Positions 15,392 through 24,612 are shown, numbered from the stretch's first letter. The stretch: DNA of 40,438 nucleotides from Oscillospiraceae bacterium (GCA_021199795.1 JAJQHJ010000008.1:1-40438), one strand, 5' to 3'. Notes: generated by a model from the letters alone, not told the origin. Program-made: numbers and translations.

Positions 15392-16153
15392 ATGCAGGCT
15401 GATGTATTAACAGCTGCCGCTCAGTCAGAAGAGGCTGTTAACGCGGAAAGTACATACGAAATTGAAGTAACAACCCATAGCGGTGAGGATGATCCTGAGG
15501 ATAATAAGTCACAGCTTATTACTCGGGAGGAGGTTGAATCCTCCAAGAAAGCTTACCGCTTTGTGAAGCGTACAGAGGATGTCGTGTTGTCTTTGGTGGC
15601 ACTGATTGTTCTCTGTATTCCCATGCTTATTGTGGCACTCATTGTCTGGGTTACAAGCCCTGGAGCAAGCCCCATATTCAAGCAGGATAGAATTGGCAAG
15701 AATGGCAGAACGTTCAAGCTCTGGAAACTCCGTTCGATGATCCCGAACGCCGAGAGCAAGCTCGATGAGCTCATGTCTCAGAACGAGATGGACGGACCTG
15801 TATTCAAAATTGAGGAAGACCCGAGAATCACTCCGGTCGGTAAGTTTATAAGAAAGACCAGTATTGATGAGCTTCCCCAGCTCGTGAATATCCTGAGAGG
15901 GGATATGAGTATTGTCGGTCCTCGCCCCGCTCTCCCAAGAGAGGTTGAGCAGTATGGCGATTACGAACGTCAGAGACTCCTTGTTCGCCCTGGTCTTACC
16001 TGCTATTGGCAGACACATCATTTGAGAAATGAAGTCAGCTTTGAAGAGTGGATGAAGCTTGATGCAAAGTATGTGCGCGAGTACAGCTTTACGGAAGATT
16101 GGAAGCTCATCTTCAGGACTTTCTCGGTGATTTTCCATAAAGAGGGAGAATAG
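15392..16153 (+). CDS. Priming undecaprenyl-phosphate sugar-1-phosphate transferase
   Basis: The protein is about 253 aa, with an acidic cytoplasmic N-terminus, one membrane segment (LSLVALIVLCIPMLIVALIV), and the bacterial sugar transferase domain of the PglC/WcaJ C-terminal type. Signature motifs are KQDRIGKNGRTFKLWKLRSM, RKTSIDELPQLVNILRGDMS, VGPRPALPREVEQY, and RPGLTCYWQ. It would transfer a hexose-1-phosphate from a UDP-sugar to undecaprenyl phosphate, starting the repeat unit. It is the first gene after the promoter at 15228. The start is uncertain: ATG 15392 has GGAAGGG about 12 bases before it, and GTG 15371 in the same frame adds seven residues. Confidence 0.9.
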   Translation: MQADVLTAAAQSEEAVNAESTYEIEVTTHSGEDDPEDNKSQLITREEVESSKKAYRFVKRTEDVVLSLVALIVLCIPMLIVALIVWVTSPGASPIFKQDRIGKNGRTFKLWKLRSMIPNAESKLDELMSQNEMDGPVFKIEEDPRITPVGKFIRKTSIDELPQLVNILRGDMSIVGPRPALPREVEQYGDYERQRLLVRPGLTCYWQTHHLRNEVSFEEWMKLDAKYVREYSFTEDWKLIFRTFSVIFHKEGE

Positions 16154-16163
16154 CAAAAACACA

Positions 16164-16197
16164 CGGCGTAAAAAGACCAGTTCCTTACGCCGATTTT
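16164..16197 (+). terminator. Terminator-like hairpin after the priming transferase
   Basis: CGGCGTAA (16164-16171) pairs with TTACGCCG (16185-16192), followed by ATTTTG. The U-run is short, so it may only dampen transcription into the rest of the locus. Confidence 0.55.
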
Positions 16198-16397
16198 GTG
16201 TTGGTTCCAGCCCACCGCAATTCGCATACCGCGGAGCGGAAATGAAGAGAGGGCTTGAATAGCTGACACTCGCACAAACCTAATTTGGCTAACTATTAGC
16301 AAGTAAGGTTGTGCTGACTACGCCTTTTAAGATAGATAATTATGACTTGATAACAGGTACTAGGCACACAGAATAGCGACATGGGAATGATAATAGG

Positions 16398-17527
16398 ATG
16401 CTCAAAAAGAAAGATGCACTTGTTATTATCGGAAACGGCTTCGACCGCTGGCAGAATCTCGATACTAGTTACAGTAGTTTTCAAAAATATTACGAAGATC
16501 ACAGAGACGAAATTTTAGATAAATTAGGCATTGGAAAGATACGAGTGTTTGATAAGGACGGTTCATCTTTTGACATTTCGGATGTTGAGTTGATTTATGG
16601 AAATCCGTTCAAGCCCGCAAATCTCGATGACGATTTTTGGTGGCGGTTTGAAGACTCGTTGGCAACTATTGATGCATACCGTATCAATGCGTTTTTTGGG
16701 AAAGATGATAAAGGACTAAAGGAAATGGCAAAGAGCATAGATAATGCTCGGCATATTCTTAATATCGCATTCGCTTCATGGTTGGAAAGTATAGAAATTG
16801 GTGAAGAAGATACAGGCATACGCTTTGGCGAAAACTGCTATTTCATAAACTTTAATTATACCTCTACTCTAGAAAAAAGATTTTGTGTTGATTCAAGCGA
16901 TATTTACCATATTCATGGAGAGGCAGATGATCCGGATCAATCGTAGTTGGACATTCTGCTCATCCACAAGAGCCGTTATATGAGCTATATGATTTCGGTG
17001 GAAGATTTCGAGGGTTATATCAGGTTGAGACCATTTTGTACGAAACGGATAAGCACGTTGAAAATAATATAACTTTGCTCAGTATGGCATTAGCTATAGC
17101 GGGAATTTATGACTATGACATTAAGGACATTTACGTTCTTGGACATTCACTTGGAGTGGCGGACATTGGGTATTTCAACTTCCTCAGCTGTGCCACACAG
17201 ACAGTCAAGAGCAACCAGGATGATGACACATGCAATGAGAGTTTAGCACACGATGATTTTTATGAAGAATCGCTGAGCGACCTAAATGACAGAATTCAAT
17301 ATGTTATTAAGAGATACGGGAACGATAAAACGATTACTGAAGAAATATCACCTGAAGAGGAAAAAGCCTTTTTGAGAAGGCTTTCTGCAGAACAGCAGGA
17401 AAGAAACCAAATGTTAACTGATGACTTCAAGGAAGCATTGAGAGAATCAGATATGTTTGTTGCTCAAACTCAAGATGAAAAAGGGTGCGAGGAAATAGCA
17501 ACTGAAAAATCTCCTCGGAGAGAGTAA
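16398..17527 (+). pseudogene. AbiH-like phage-abortive-infection gene, frameshifted
   Basis: The 5' frame begins VIIGNGFDRWQNLDTSY (AbiH-type NGFD motif), continues with INFNYTSTLE and reaches IYHIHGEADDP, the three hallmark motifs of the AbiH family. The frame then stops at 16944-16946. The sequence resumes in another frame as IVVGHSAHPQEPLYEL and runs to 17527. One missing base near 16939-16941 explains the break; a repaired product would be 376 aa, close to AbiH size. AbiH proteins abort phage infection by an unknown mechanism. The gene lies inside the capsule operon between the priming transferase and a GT4 gene. Either it is inactive or the base is an assembly error. Confidence 0.78.
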
Positions 17528-17533
17528 GACGCT

Positions 17534-17680
17534 ATGTGGCACATTACATATTTTTCAGAGGATGATGAGAAAAGAATCAAGGGAGCAATGGAATTGATTG
17601 GCTGTACTAACTATGAGCTGATTAGCTCTATAGATGAGGCTATTAAGCCATTAGTAATGGAAAAGGCAACAGTACCGTGA
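17534..17680 (+). CDS. Small hypothetical protein, 48 aa
   Basis: An ATG at 17534 opens a 48-codon frame beginning MWHITYFSEDDEK and ending EKATVP, stopping at 17680. It fills the gap between the AbiH-like gene and the next glycosyltransferase almost exactly (6 and 13 bases), which argues that it is translated. The composition is soluble and acidic/basic mixed, with no membrane segment. I do not recognise a family. The ribosome binding site is weak (GAGAGAGTAA, 17518-17527). Confidence 0.45.
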   Translation: MWHITYFSEDDEKRIKGAMELIGCTNYELISSIDEAIKPLVMEKATVP

Positions 17681-17693
17681 AAGAGGGAAGAAC

Positions 17694-18989
17694 GTGAACG
17701 AAGCGACTGACAATAAGACATCGAATGGCAAGAAAAATCTCCTAATATACGCCCACTACTACGCCCCCGACACTGCTAGCACTGGTCAGATCCTTCAGGA
17801 GCTAGCCGAGGGCATGACAGACACTTTCAACATCACCGTTATCTGTGCAGTGCCGTCTTACCTGGGCACAGTCGATGACAAATACAAAACCCAGAAATTC
17901 TACTTTGAAGAGCTGAACGGCGTAAAAATCGTCCGAATCCGAGTTCCAGAATTCGACAAAACCAAGGGCAAAAGCCGCATTAAGAACATCCTGAGCTATT
18001 TTTTTGGAGCAATGCGAGCCACCTTCAAAACCGGCAAGCAGCATTACGTATTCACAATCTCACAACCGCCAATCTTGGGCGGACTTCTCGGAGTCTGGGG
18101 CAAGTGGATAAAGCGGGCGAAGCTTATCTACAACATCCAGGATTTCAATCCCGAGCAGACGATGAGCGTCGGCTACACACATAACAAAGCCGTTCTCGGC
18201 TTAATGATGTGGCTGGACAAGTTCTCCTGCAAGCGCAGTAATCTAATTATCACAGTCGGACGAGACCTTGGCGAAACAATCGAAAAAAGATTCTCAAATA
18301 AACGGAAGGTTCCGAAATATACAATTATCAATAACTGGATTAACGAGACTGAGATATATCCGTTAGAACCAGATAACGAAAAAGTTGCCGAGTTCAAGAA
18401 AAAGTACAATTTAACGGACAAATTCGTTTTCATGTATTCCGGCAATATCGGCTTGTACTATGACTTAGAAGGTCTAATCAAGGTCATCGAGAAGTTCCAA
18501 GGCACCAAAACTCCCGACGGCAGGGAAGTCACCTTTGCCTTCGTCGGAGCCGGTTCGGTTCTCGATAAACTGGTCATCTACACCCGTGAGCACCAGATGA
18601 CAAACGTCGTCTTCATCCCGTATCAGGACAAATCCGACCTCAACTACAGCCTCAACGCTGGGGATGTCCATTTTTGCATGAATGCCAAAGGCATCAAGGG
18701 TGTGAGCTGTCCGAGTAAGTTTTATGGTCTCGCAGCTGCAGGGAAGCCTGTGCTTGGCGTTCTTGAGAAAGGTTCTGAGGTACGGTGCCTGATTGAAGAG
18801 ATTGGGTGCGGTCTCGTGGTGGAACCGGGCGATTATGCAGGTGTGGAAGACGAGATTCGGTGGTTTATTGAGAATAGTAACAGTGATGAGCTGAAGCAGA
18901 TGGGCGAGAAGAACCGAAAGTATCTCGTGGAGAATCTCACGGAGAAGGTTTCGGTGGAAAAGTATAAGAGGGCGATTTTGGAGTTGTAA
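17694..18989 (+). CDS. GT4-family glycosyltransferase (WbuB-like)
   Basis: The 431-aa GT-B fold protein starts with LLIYAHYYAPDTASTGQIL, the N-terminal signature of WbuB/colanic-type GT4 transferases. FMYSGNIGLYYDLEGLI follows in the donor domain, and PSKFYGLAAAGKPVLGVLE contains the region of the conserved Glu of GT4 enzymes. It would add a sugar, often N-acetylfucosamine or another HexNAc, to the lipid-linked primer. The start is GTG at 17694 with AGAGGGA before it. The composition is more GC-rich than the glycosyltransferases at 23-27 kb. Confidence 0.87.
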   Translation: MNEATDNKTSNGKKNLLIYAHYYAPDTASTGQILQELAEGMTDTFNITVICAVPSYLGTVDDKYKTQKFYFEELNGVKIVRIRVPEFDKTKGKSRIKNILSYFFGAMRATFKTGKQHYVFTISQPPILGGLLGVWGKWIKRAKLIYNIQDFNPEQTMSVGYTHNKAVLGLMMWLDKFSCKRSNLIITVGRDLGETIEKRFSNKRKVPKYTIINNWINETEIYPLEPDNEKVAEFKKKYNLTDKFVFMYSGNIGLYYDLEGLIKVIEKFQGTKTPDGREVTFAFVGAGSVLDKLVIYTREHQMTNVVFIPYQDKSDLNYSLNAGDVHFCMNAKGIKGVSCPSKFYGLAAAGKPVLGVLEKGSEVRCLIEEIGCGLVVEPGDYAGVEDEIRWFIENSNSDELKQMGEKNRKYLVENLTEKVSVEKYKRAILEL

Positions 18990-19049
18990 TCTGCTGTGTT
19001 AAACATGAAGACAGTAGCATGTTAGAATCGTTGAATAGGTGTAATACAT

Positions 19050-20216
19050 ATGGAGTTATTTACAGATAAAGAAAAATGCTGTGGTTGCCAAGCCTGTGTA
19101 GTAAGGTGTCCAAAATCAGCAATAAGTATGGTTGATGATAATGAAGGGTTCCTCTATCCGCGGATAAAGACAGCCATGTGTGTTGATTGTGGTATCTGCA
19201 AGAATGTATGTATGTTTCAGAACATAGCTTCCATTGAGTCGGTTAAGAATAAATTTATCCGTTGCTTTGCAGTTAAGCACAAGGACAAAGCTACACGAAT
19301 GGCGAGTCGATCAGGTGGAATTTTCACTGCGATAAGTGATCTCATCCTTGGTGCAGGGGGGGTACTTTATGGTGCGGTTTTATCACAATCACTGGAAGTT
19401 ATTCATGTTAGAGCCGAGAGCAAATTAGAAAGAAACCGGATGCGTGGTTCTAAATATGTGCAGTCCAGAACAGATAGTTCGATTTATATGCAAATAAAAA
19501 AAGATGTCGAAAATGGACGCACAGTTCTCTTTAGCGGGACTTCCTGCCAAGTAGCGGCGGTTAAAGGCTTGTTTAGAGAGATTCCAGATAATTTGCTACT
19601 CATGGATATAGTATGTCATGGCGTACCTAGTCCTCGTGTTTATCGCGATTATATAGAATGGTGGGAAAAGCGTGTTGGAACGATAGCAACTGGAATTGAT
19701 TTTAGGAATAAGGGGAACTTTGGCTGGTCTACCCATATCGAGTCAATGTATTTCGGTAAAATGAGAAAAGATTCCTGTGTTTACACAGATCTTTTCTATG
19801 GTCACAACACATTGCGTCCTTCCTGTTATTCTTGTCCGTATAAGGACATTAACCATCCAGGAGATATTACAATCGCGGATTATTGGGGGATTGATAATGC
19901 GGCTCCTGGATTTAATGATGATAAGGGTGTTTCGCTTGTTTTGATTAACAGTGCTAAAGGAGAAAGATATTTTTCGGAGGCGGTGAATGCTGGAAGTATT
20001 ATTTATCAGGAAACGGATATAGAAAAAAGTATGCAGCCTCCCCTCAAGGAATCATTTAAGTGCCCAGAAAGCAGGGAGACATTTTGGCTAGATTATGACA
20101 AGCTGGATTTTGATGGGACCATAAGAAAATATGCGCCGCACTCTAGAAGGACATACTTGAAATATAGGATTAAACAGATTCTTGTTGCCTTAAATCTATA
20201 TAAGATTAGGAGATGA
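19050..20216 (+). CDS. FrhB/FdhB-like iron-sulfur flavoprotein of polysaccharide loci
   Basis: The 388-aa protein has two N-terminal ferredoxin-type clusters (CCGCQACVVRCPKS and CVDCGICKNVC). A coenzyme F420 hydrogenase/dehydrogenase beta-subunit C-terminal domain follows, including ILGAGGVLYGAV, DIVCHGVPSP, and CPYKDINHPGDITIADYWG. In non-methanogens such proteins are frequently encoded beside polysaccharide pyruvyl transferases, and one lies downstream at 22334; the reaction is unproven. A seven-G tract at 19356-19362 codes for Gly-Gly-Val and is followed by TACT, the same pattern seen in the broken genes downstream. Here the frame is intact (ON). The gene precedes two tandem GT2 genes with only a four-base gap. 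Confidence 0.85.
   Translation: MELFTDKEKCCGCQACVVRCPKSAISMVDDNEGFLYPRIKTAMCVDCGICKNVCMFQNIASIESVKNKFIRCFAVKHKDKATRMASRSGGIFTAISDLILGAGGVLYGAVLSQSLEVIHVRAESKLERNRMRGSKYVQSRTDSSIYMQIKKDVENGRTVLFSGTSCQVAAVKGLFREIPDNLLLMDIVCHGVPSPRVYRDYIEWWEKRVGTIATGIDFRNKGNFGWSTHIESMYFGKMRKDSCVYTDLFYGHNTLRPSCYSCPYKDINHPGDITIADYWGIDNAAPGFNDDKGVSLVLINSAKGERYFSEAVNAGSIIYQETDIEKSMQPPLKESFKCPESRETFWLDYDKLDFDGTIRKYAPHSRRTYLKYRIKQILVALNLYKIRR
19356..19362 (+). repeat. Poly-G tract 1 (G7-TACT), frame intact
   Basis: Seven G residues are followed by TACTTTATGG inside the FrhB-like gene. With seven G the frame reads Gly-Gly-Val-Leu-Tyr-Gly, a conserved family motif. Gain or loss of one G would lead to a stop within about 25 codons. 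Confidence 0.7.
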
Positions 20217-20220
20217 AGAC

Positions 20221-21126
20221 GTGCCTGATCTGACAATAATCATCCTCACCAAGAATGAGGAGCAGAACTTAAAAAAATGCATAGACTCCTTTCACGGCGT
20301 AGCTAAAAGAATTGTTGTTGTGGATAGTTTCAGCACGGACAACACTGTGGCTCTTGCCAAAGAGCTGGGAGCCGATGTGTATGAGCACAAATTTGAGAAT
20401 CACGCTGCTCAGTTTAACTGGGCACTTGATAATATAAATCTCTCAACTGAGTGGGTTGCGAAAGTTGACGCTGATGAGGATTTCACACCGGAGCTCGCTC
20501 AGGAGATAGATGAGAAGCTGGACAATCTGCCAAAGAATGTGAATGGAGTTATTCTCCGGCGGCGTGTGTACTTTATGGGTCGTTGGCTGAAGCATGGTGG
20601 CAAGTACCCAGAGCTTCTTCTGCGGGTATTCCGTGTTGGTCATGGCATGTCCGAAATGAAGATGATGGATGAACATCTCATCGTTACAGATGGAGACGTG
20701 GTCACATTCGATCATGATTTCAGTGACAATAACCAAAAGTCATTAGAGTGGTGGGTTGGAAAGCATAACTGGTATAGCAATAAAGAAGTTTTGGATCAGC
20801 AGATGAAAGCCGAAAATTCAGGATCTGTTGAAGATACGGCAACATCCGCACAAGCCAAAGTAAAGAGGTTCATCAAAAACCATGGATACTATAGCCTGCC
20901 GAAGTTTTTCAGAGCTCATTTGTATTATTTTTATCGGTACTACATACGGCTAGGTTTCCTTGATGGTAAGGAAGGCAAGATATACACATTTCTGCAGGCT
21001 TACTGGTATCGATATCTAGTGGATGCCAAGCTCTACGAATGTGAGAAGTTGGGGATAAAGATGGAAGAGCAAGGAGAACTTAAAATAGAACCGGTCAGAA
21101 AGTCGGGGGGTAATAATTCTCTCTGA
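20221..21126 (+). CDS. GT2 glycosyltransferase (first of tandem pair)
   Basis: The 301-aa GT-A enzyme begins LTIIILTKNEEQNLKKC, the GT2 nucleotide-binding start. VVVDSFSTDNT follows and VAKVDADEDFTPE carries the metal-binding DxD-type motif. It resembles the WaaE/KdtX group of inverting GT2 enzymes. GTG 20221 follows TAGGAG. Its C-terminal codons cross a six-G run (21105-21110) followed by TAAT; indels there would only change the last few residues. The next gene encodes a close paralogue, indicating tandem duplication. Confidence 0.87.
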   Translation: MPDLTIIILTKNEEQNLKKCIDSFHGVAKRIVVVDSFSTDNTVALAKELGADVYEHKFENHAAQFNWALDNINLSTEWVAKVDADEDFTPELAQEIDEKLDNLPKNVNGVILRRRVYFMGRWLKHGGKYPELLLRVFRVGHGMSEMKMMDEHLIVTDGDVVTFDHDFSDNNQKSLEWWVGKHNWYSNKEVLDQQMKAENSGSVEDTATSAQAKVKRFIKNHGYYSLPKFFRAHLYYFYRYYIRLGFLDGKEGKIYTFLQAYWYRYLVDAKLYECEKLGIKMEEQGELKIEPVRKSGGNNSL

Positions 21127-21163
21127 CATGTTGCAAGTCATCTCTTAAGGAGGTGGCTGCATA

Positions 21164-22069
21164 ATGGTGGATTTAACCGTTGTAATACTAACGAAAAATG
21201 AAGAGAAGAATCTAAGAAAGTGCATTGAATCCTTTCGAGGAATTGCGAAACGGTTTGTCATCGTGGACAGTTATTCCACAGATGGAACAGAAGCTCTATG
21301 CCATGAATTGGATACTGAACTGCGGAAGATTGGCTCACAATTGGACTTTTATCAAAACACATGGGTTAGCTATGCCGACCAGTTGAACTGGGGATTACAG
21401 AATACACATGTCACCACAGAGTGGTCGATGAGGTTCGATTCCGATGAAGAGTTGATGGAAGACTTGGCAGCAGAGATTGAAGAGAAGCTGCCGACCATCA
21501 AGGAACCGGTCAACGGCATCATCCTCCGGCGTAGAGTCTACTTCATGGGTCGTTGGATCAAGCACGGTGGACGGTACCCAGAACTGCTTCTCCGCATTTT
21601 CAGGACAGGCAAAGCCTCATGCGAGCAGAAACTCATGGACGAGCATATGATTCTCTCGGAAAGAACGACCGTTACATTCCAGCACGACCTGATTGACAAC
21701 ATTCAGAAGGATCTGGAGTGGTGGACGGCGAAGCACAACTGGTACAGCAACCGGGAAGTTCTCGACCACCAGATGACTTTGAATAATCAGATGAACACCG
21801 CCCCTGAAGACGATGGTACTTCATCCGGACAAGCGAAGATAAAGCGTGTGGTCAAGAACAGTGGATACTACAGACTGCCGAAATTCTGGCGGGCGCATAT
21901 CTACTTCATATACAGATACTATATAAAACTTGGCTTCTTGGATGGACCGGAAGGAAGGGTATTTCACTTCCTGCAGGCATACTGGTATCGGTTCCTTGTG
22001 GATGCGAAATTGCTGGAATGCGAGAAGAAGGGCATTAAGATGAAGCCACAGGGAGATTTGAAAGCATAG
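21164..22069 (+). CDS. GT2 glycosyltransferase (second of tandem pair)
   Basis: This is also 301 aa and collinear with the preceding enzyme: LTVVILTKNEEKNLRKC, IVDSYSTDGT, MRFDSDEELMED, and the shared VYFMGRW and HNWYSN blocks. Insertions near residues 45-55 and 205-215 distinguish it. The two probably act on successive or alternative acceptors in the repeat unit. AAGGAGGTGG lies about 10 bases before the ATG at 21164. Its codon use is more GC-rich than that of the next genes. Confidence 0.87.
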   Translation: MVDLTVVILTKNEEKNLRKCIESFRGIAKRFVIVDSYSTDGTEALCHELDTELRKIGSQLDFYQNTWVSYADQLNWGLQNTHVTTEWSMRFDSDEELMEDLAAEIEEKLPTIKEPVNGIILRRRVYFMGRWIKHGGRYPELLLRIFRTGKASCEQKLMDEHMILSERTTVTFQHDLIDNIQKDLEWWTAKHNWYSNREVLDHQMTLNNQMNTAPEDDGTSSGQAKIKRVVKNSGYYRLPKFWRAHIYFIYRYYIKLGFLDGPEGRVFHFLQAYWYRFLVDAKLLECEKKGIKMKPQGDLKA

Positions 22070-22166
22070 GGAGTCTGGTTATGTTAAAAAAAGCTACTCT
22101 CAGATAGAACTAGAGATGATTTGTTATTAGAAGAGCATTCAACTTGGGAGTGTAGACAACGAAATT

Positions 22167-22313
22167 ATGTATGCTCCTACGCCGATGTTTAAACTGAGAG
22201 AAGTTCTGAAAGACTATCTGAAAAACGATCCTGCAGTGGTAAATAAGTGGGCTGGAATTTTCACAGCTCAGTTGGCTGTTCAAAAAATCAAAGCAAAAGT
22301 CGTAAGGAAATAA
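22167..22313 (+). other. Short open frame, probable gene fragment
   Basis: The 264-base gap between the second GT2 and the pyruvyl transferase holds a 48-codon frame starting MYAPTPMFKLREVLKDYL and ending AKVVRK. It has no ribosome binding site and overlaps no promoter. It reads like the tail of a lost gene but I cannot name the family. The rest of the gap shows nothing further. Confidence 0.35.
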
Positions 22314-22333
22314 ACAAAGAAGGAAAAGACAGA

Positions 22334-23383
22334 ATGAAAATAGCAACTATAACATTTGGATATAGTCAGAATCTTGGCGCATTGCTGCAGGCATATGCAT
22401 TAAGCGAATACATAGCTTCGCTAGGACATGAATGCAAAATAATCAAGTTCCGGGAGTTTGATCAAAGGCCATTTGAAACAATCAAGGGTATTCCTGACGC
22501 TTTGAGTGATATTGTATTTTACGGTGACTGCAAAAGAAAAATGAAGAAAATTAATGCATACAGGAACAATTTTCTTCCGTTTACCGATAAGTGCTATCCA
22601 TCTGCTGCGGATATGGATGAGCTAAATGAACAGTTTGATTGTTTTGTGGCAGGGAGCGACCAAATTTGGAATGTGCATAAAGGGATATTTGATGAGTTCT
22701 TTCTTTCGTTTGTCAACAAGGAAAAAAAGAAGATTGCATATGCCGCCAGTTTTGGTCTTACTAAAATACCAGAAGAATATGTAGACGGCGTAAAAGATGG
22801 GCTGGCACGTTTTGATGCAATTTCCATCAGAGAAGCATCTGGAGTTCAGCTTGCATATGAATTGACTGGTAATACATATCCTCAAACGGTAGATCCTGTT
22901 TTTCTTAAGCCCAGAAATGATTGGGAAGAACTGTGCAAGGAGAGAAAGGTAAAAGATAAATATATTTTTGTCTATCCAACACAGATTACTCCCTTGCTTA
23001 AGGAAACTGTTAAAAAAGCAAAGAAGGAATTGGGATGCAAGGTTTATTCACTCTTCTATTTTGTAGGAGTAGATAAGGTCGTCAAGGATGCAGACCCGTT
23101 GGATTTTGTAAATTATATTCGATATGCGGATTTGGTTATAGGATCGTCTTTTCATGCTACAGCATTCTCATTGATTTTTGAAAAGAACCTAAGAGTTATA
23201 CCACATAGTTCAACCGGTTCAAGGGTCGTTGACTTACTTAGTGAGTTAGGGTTGAAAGAAGTGTGTGTTGTGGAGAATAGTGAGAATGTTGAATTTAATC
23301 CGTTTTCTTACACGAATGCAAATTTGGAACTGAATGACATAGTAAATGATTCAAAAAGGTTTTTGACGCAAAATCTGAAATGA
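22334..23383 (+). CDS. Polysaccharide pyruvyl transferase family protein
   Basis: The 349-aa protein starts MKIATITFGYSQNLGALLQA, the N-terminal motif of the CsaB/WcaK pyruvyl transferase family. FVAGSDQIWN follows near residue 105 and VIGSSFHATAFSLIF near residue 270, where the His is catalytic in relatives. The enzymes transfer a pyruvyl ketal from phosphoenolpyruvate to a sugar. AAGGAAAAG precedes the ATG at 22334, and upstream in-frame codons lack a binding site. It pairs functionally with the FrhB-like protein at 19050, a combination common in polysaccharide loci. AT-rich codon use begins with this gene. Confidence 0.86.
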   Translation: MKIATITFGYSQNLGALLQAYALSEYIASLGHECKIIKFREFDQRPFETIKGIPDALSDIVFYGDCKRKMKKINAYRNNFLPFTDKCYPSAADMDELNEQFDCFVAGSDQIWNVHKGIFDEFFLSFVNKEKKKIAYAASFGLTKIPEEYVDGVKDGLARFDAISIREASGVQLAYELTGNTYPQTVDPVFLKPRNDWEELCKERKVKDKYIFVYPTQITPLLKETVKKAKKELGCKVYSLFYFVGVDKVVKDADPLDFVNYIRYADLVIGSSFHATAFSLIFEKNLRVIPHSSTGSRVVDLLSELGLKEVCVVENSENVEFNPFSYTNANLELNDIVNDSKRFLTQNLK

Positions 23384-23398
23384 GGCAGTCGATAGTAT

Positions 23399-24538
23399 AT
23401 GAAAAAGAAAAAAATATTATTTATTATGGGTAGGTATTTACCTGGGTATAGAACTGGTGGGCCGGTCAGATCGACGAAAAATTTGATTGACGCACTTGGT
23501 GATGAATATGATTTTCGTGTTTTGTGCCAAGATAGAGATCTTGGTGATAAAGAACAATATCCGGGAATTAAATTGAATGATTGGAATAAAGTCGGCAAGG
23601 CTTTGGTTTACTATGTTCCGGAAAAGACATTTTACAAAAATACTATAGTCAAGCTTTCAAAAGAAGTTGATGCTATTTATCTCTGGGGCTGTTTTGACTA
23701 CTATACGATCCGCACATTATGGCTTAGAAAAACAAATCAGATTAGGGTTCCGGTTATTGTTGCTGCTATGGGATTATTTTCTCCCAAAGCTTTTAGAATT
23801 AAATACTGGAAGAAAAAAACTGTAACCACAGCAATGAATGTGCTTGGTATGTTTAAGAATGTTTATTGGTCTGCAACTTCGGAGTTAGAAGTTTCTGAGA
23901 TTAGGCAGCAAATAAAAACTGATATTAGTAATTTTTATGTTGCAGAGGATCTTCCAAGATTTGTCGAAGACATAAATAATGAAACAGAAAAAGTAGTTGG
24001 TCAGTTATCTGTCGCTTGGATTTCAAGAATTGCACCAAAGAAGAACCTTTTGTATGCTATAGAAGTGTTAAAAAAAACACGTGCAAACATCTTTTTCACA
24101 ATATACGGTTCTATATTTGATGAAGAGTATTGGAAAAAGTGTTGTGATGAATTGGAAAAACTACCATCTAACATAAAGTGGGATTATAAAGGGGTTGTTG
24201 AATCCGAAGATGTAGTGGGTACGCTTAGACATCATAATGTTTTTCTGTTTCCTACATTAGGAGAGAATTATGGACATGTTATCCAGGAGGCGTTGTCGGC
24301 TGGTTTACCATGCATCATTAGTGATCAAACTCCTTGGAAAGATCTCGAAATATGTGGAGCTGGTAACGTGTTTGATTTAGAAAAAATTGATTGTTTTGTA
24401 GATTGCATTGAAAAATATGCAAGTATGGATTATAGAAGTTGGCGTAAGTGTTCCGATATAGCATTGAAATATGCAATCACAAAAAGCAATGGTCGGATAA
24501 ATAACAATGGGTATCGAAAGATGTTCGATAATATCTAG
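23399..24538 (+). CDS. GT4-like glycosyltransferase
   Basis: The 379-aa GT-B type protein has an N-terminal MGRYLPGYRTGGPVRST, whose glycine-rich loop contacts the acceptor or donor. VAWISRIAPKKNLLYAI opens the C-terminal donor domain, and FLFPTLGENYGHVIQEALS contains the conserved E-x7-E region for nucleotide-sugar binding. AIEVLKKTRANIFFTIYG lies between. It is a retaining transferase of unknown sugar. TGAGGCAG precedes the start. It is strongly AT-rich, like its neighbours, and unlike the GT2 pair upstream. Confidence 0.85.
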   Translation: MKKKKILFIMGRYLPGYRTGGPVRSTKNLIDALGDEYDFRVLCQDRDLGDKEQYPGIKLNDWNKVGKALVYYVPEKTFYKNTIVKLSKEVDAIYLWGCFDYYTIRTLWLRKTNQIRVPVIVAAMGLFSPKAFRIKYWKKKTVTTAMNVLGMFKNVYWSATSELEVSEIRQQIKTDISNFYVAEDLPRFVEDINNETEKVVGQLSVAWISRIAPKKNLLYAIEVLKKTRANIFFTIYGSIFDEEYWKKCCDELEKLPSNIKWDYKGVVESEDVVGTLRHHNVFLFPTLGENYGHVIQEALSAGLPCIISDQTPWKDLEICGAGNVFDLEKIDCFVDCIEKYASMDYRSWRKCSDIALKYAITKSNGRINNNGYRKMFDNI

Positions 24539-24612
24539 TTGATCATAATTAATGTAAAAGAATAAAAATGAGAGTTATTTATTGATTGATTTTGCAGCTA
24601 TATTAGCTGGAT

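Noticed and set aside
15328-15402. A 24-codon leader peptide ahead of the priming transferase
   Set aside because: No ribosome binding site and no amino-acid bias suggesting attenuation.
21105-21110. Six-G run followed by TAAT at the end of the first GT2 gene as a fifth switch
   Set aside because: It is shorter, not followed by TACT, and only alters the last residues of an intact protein.
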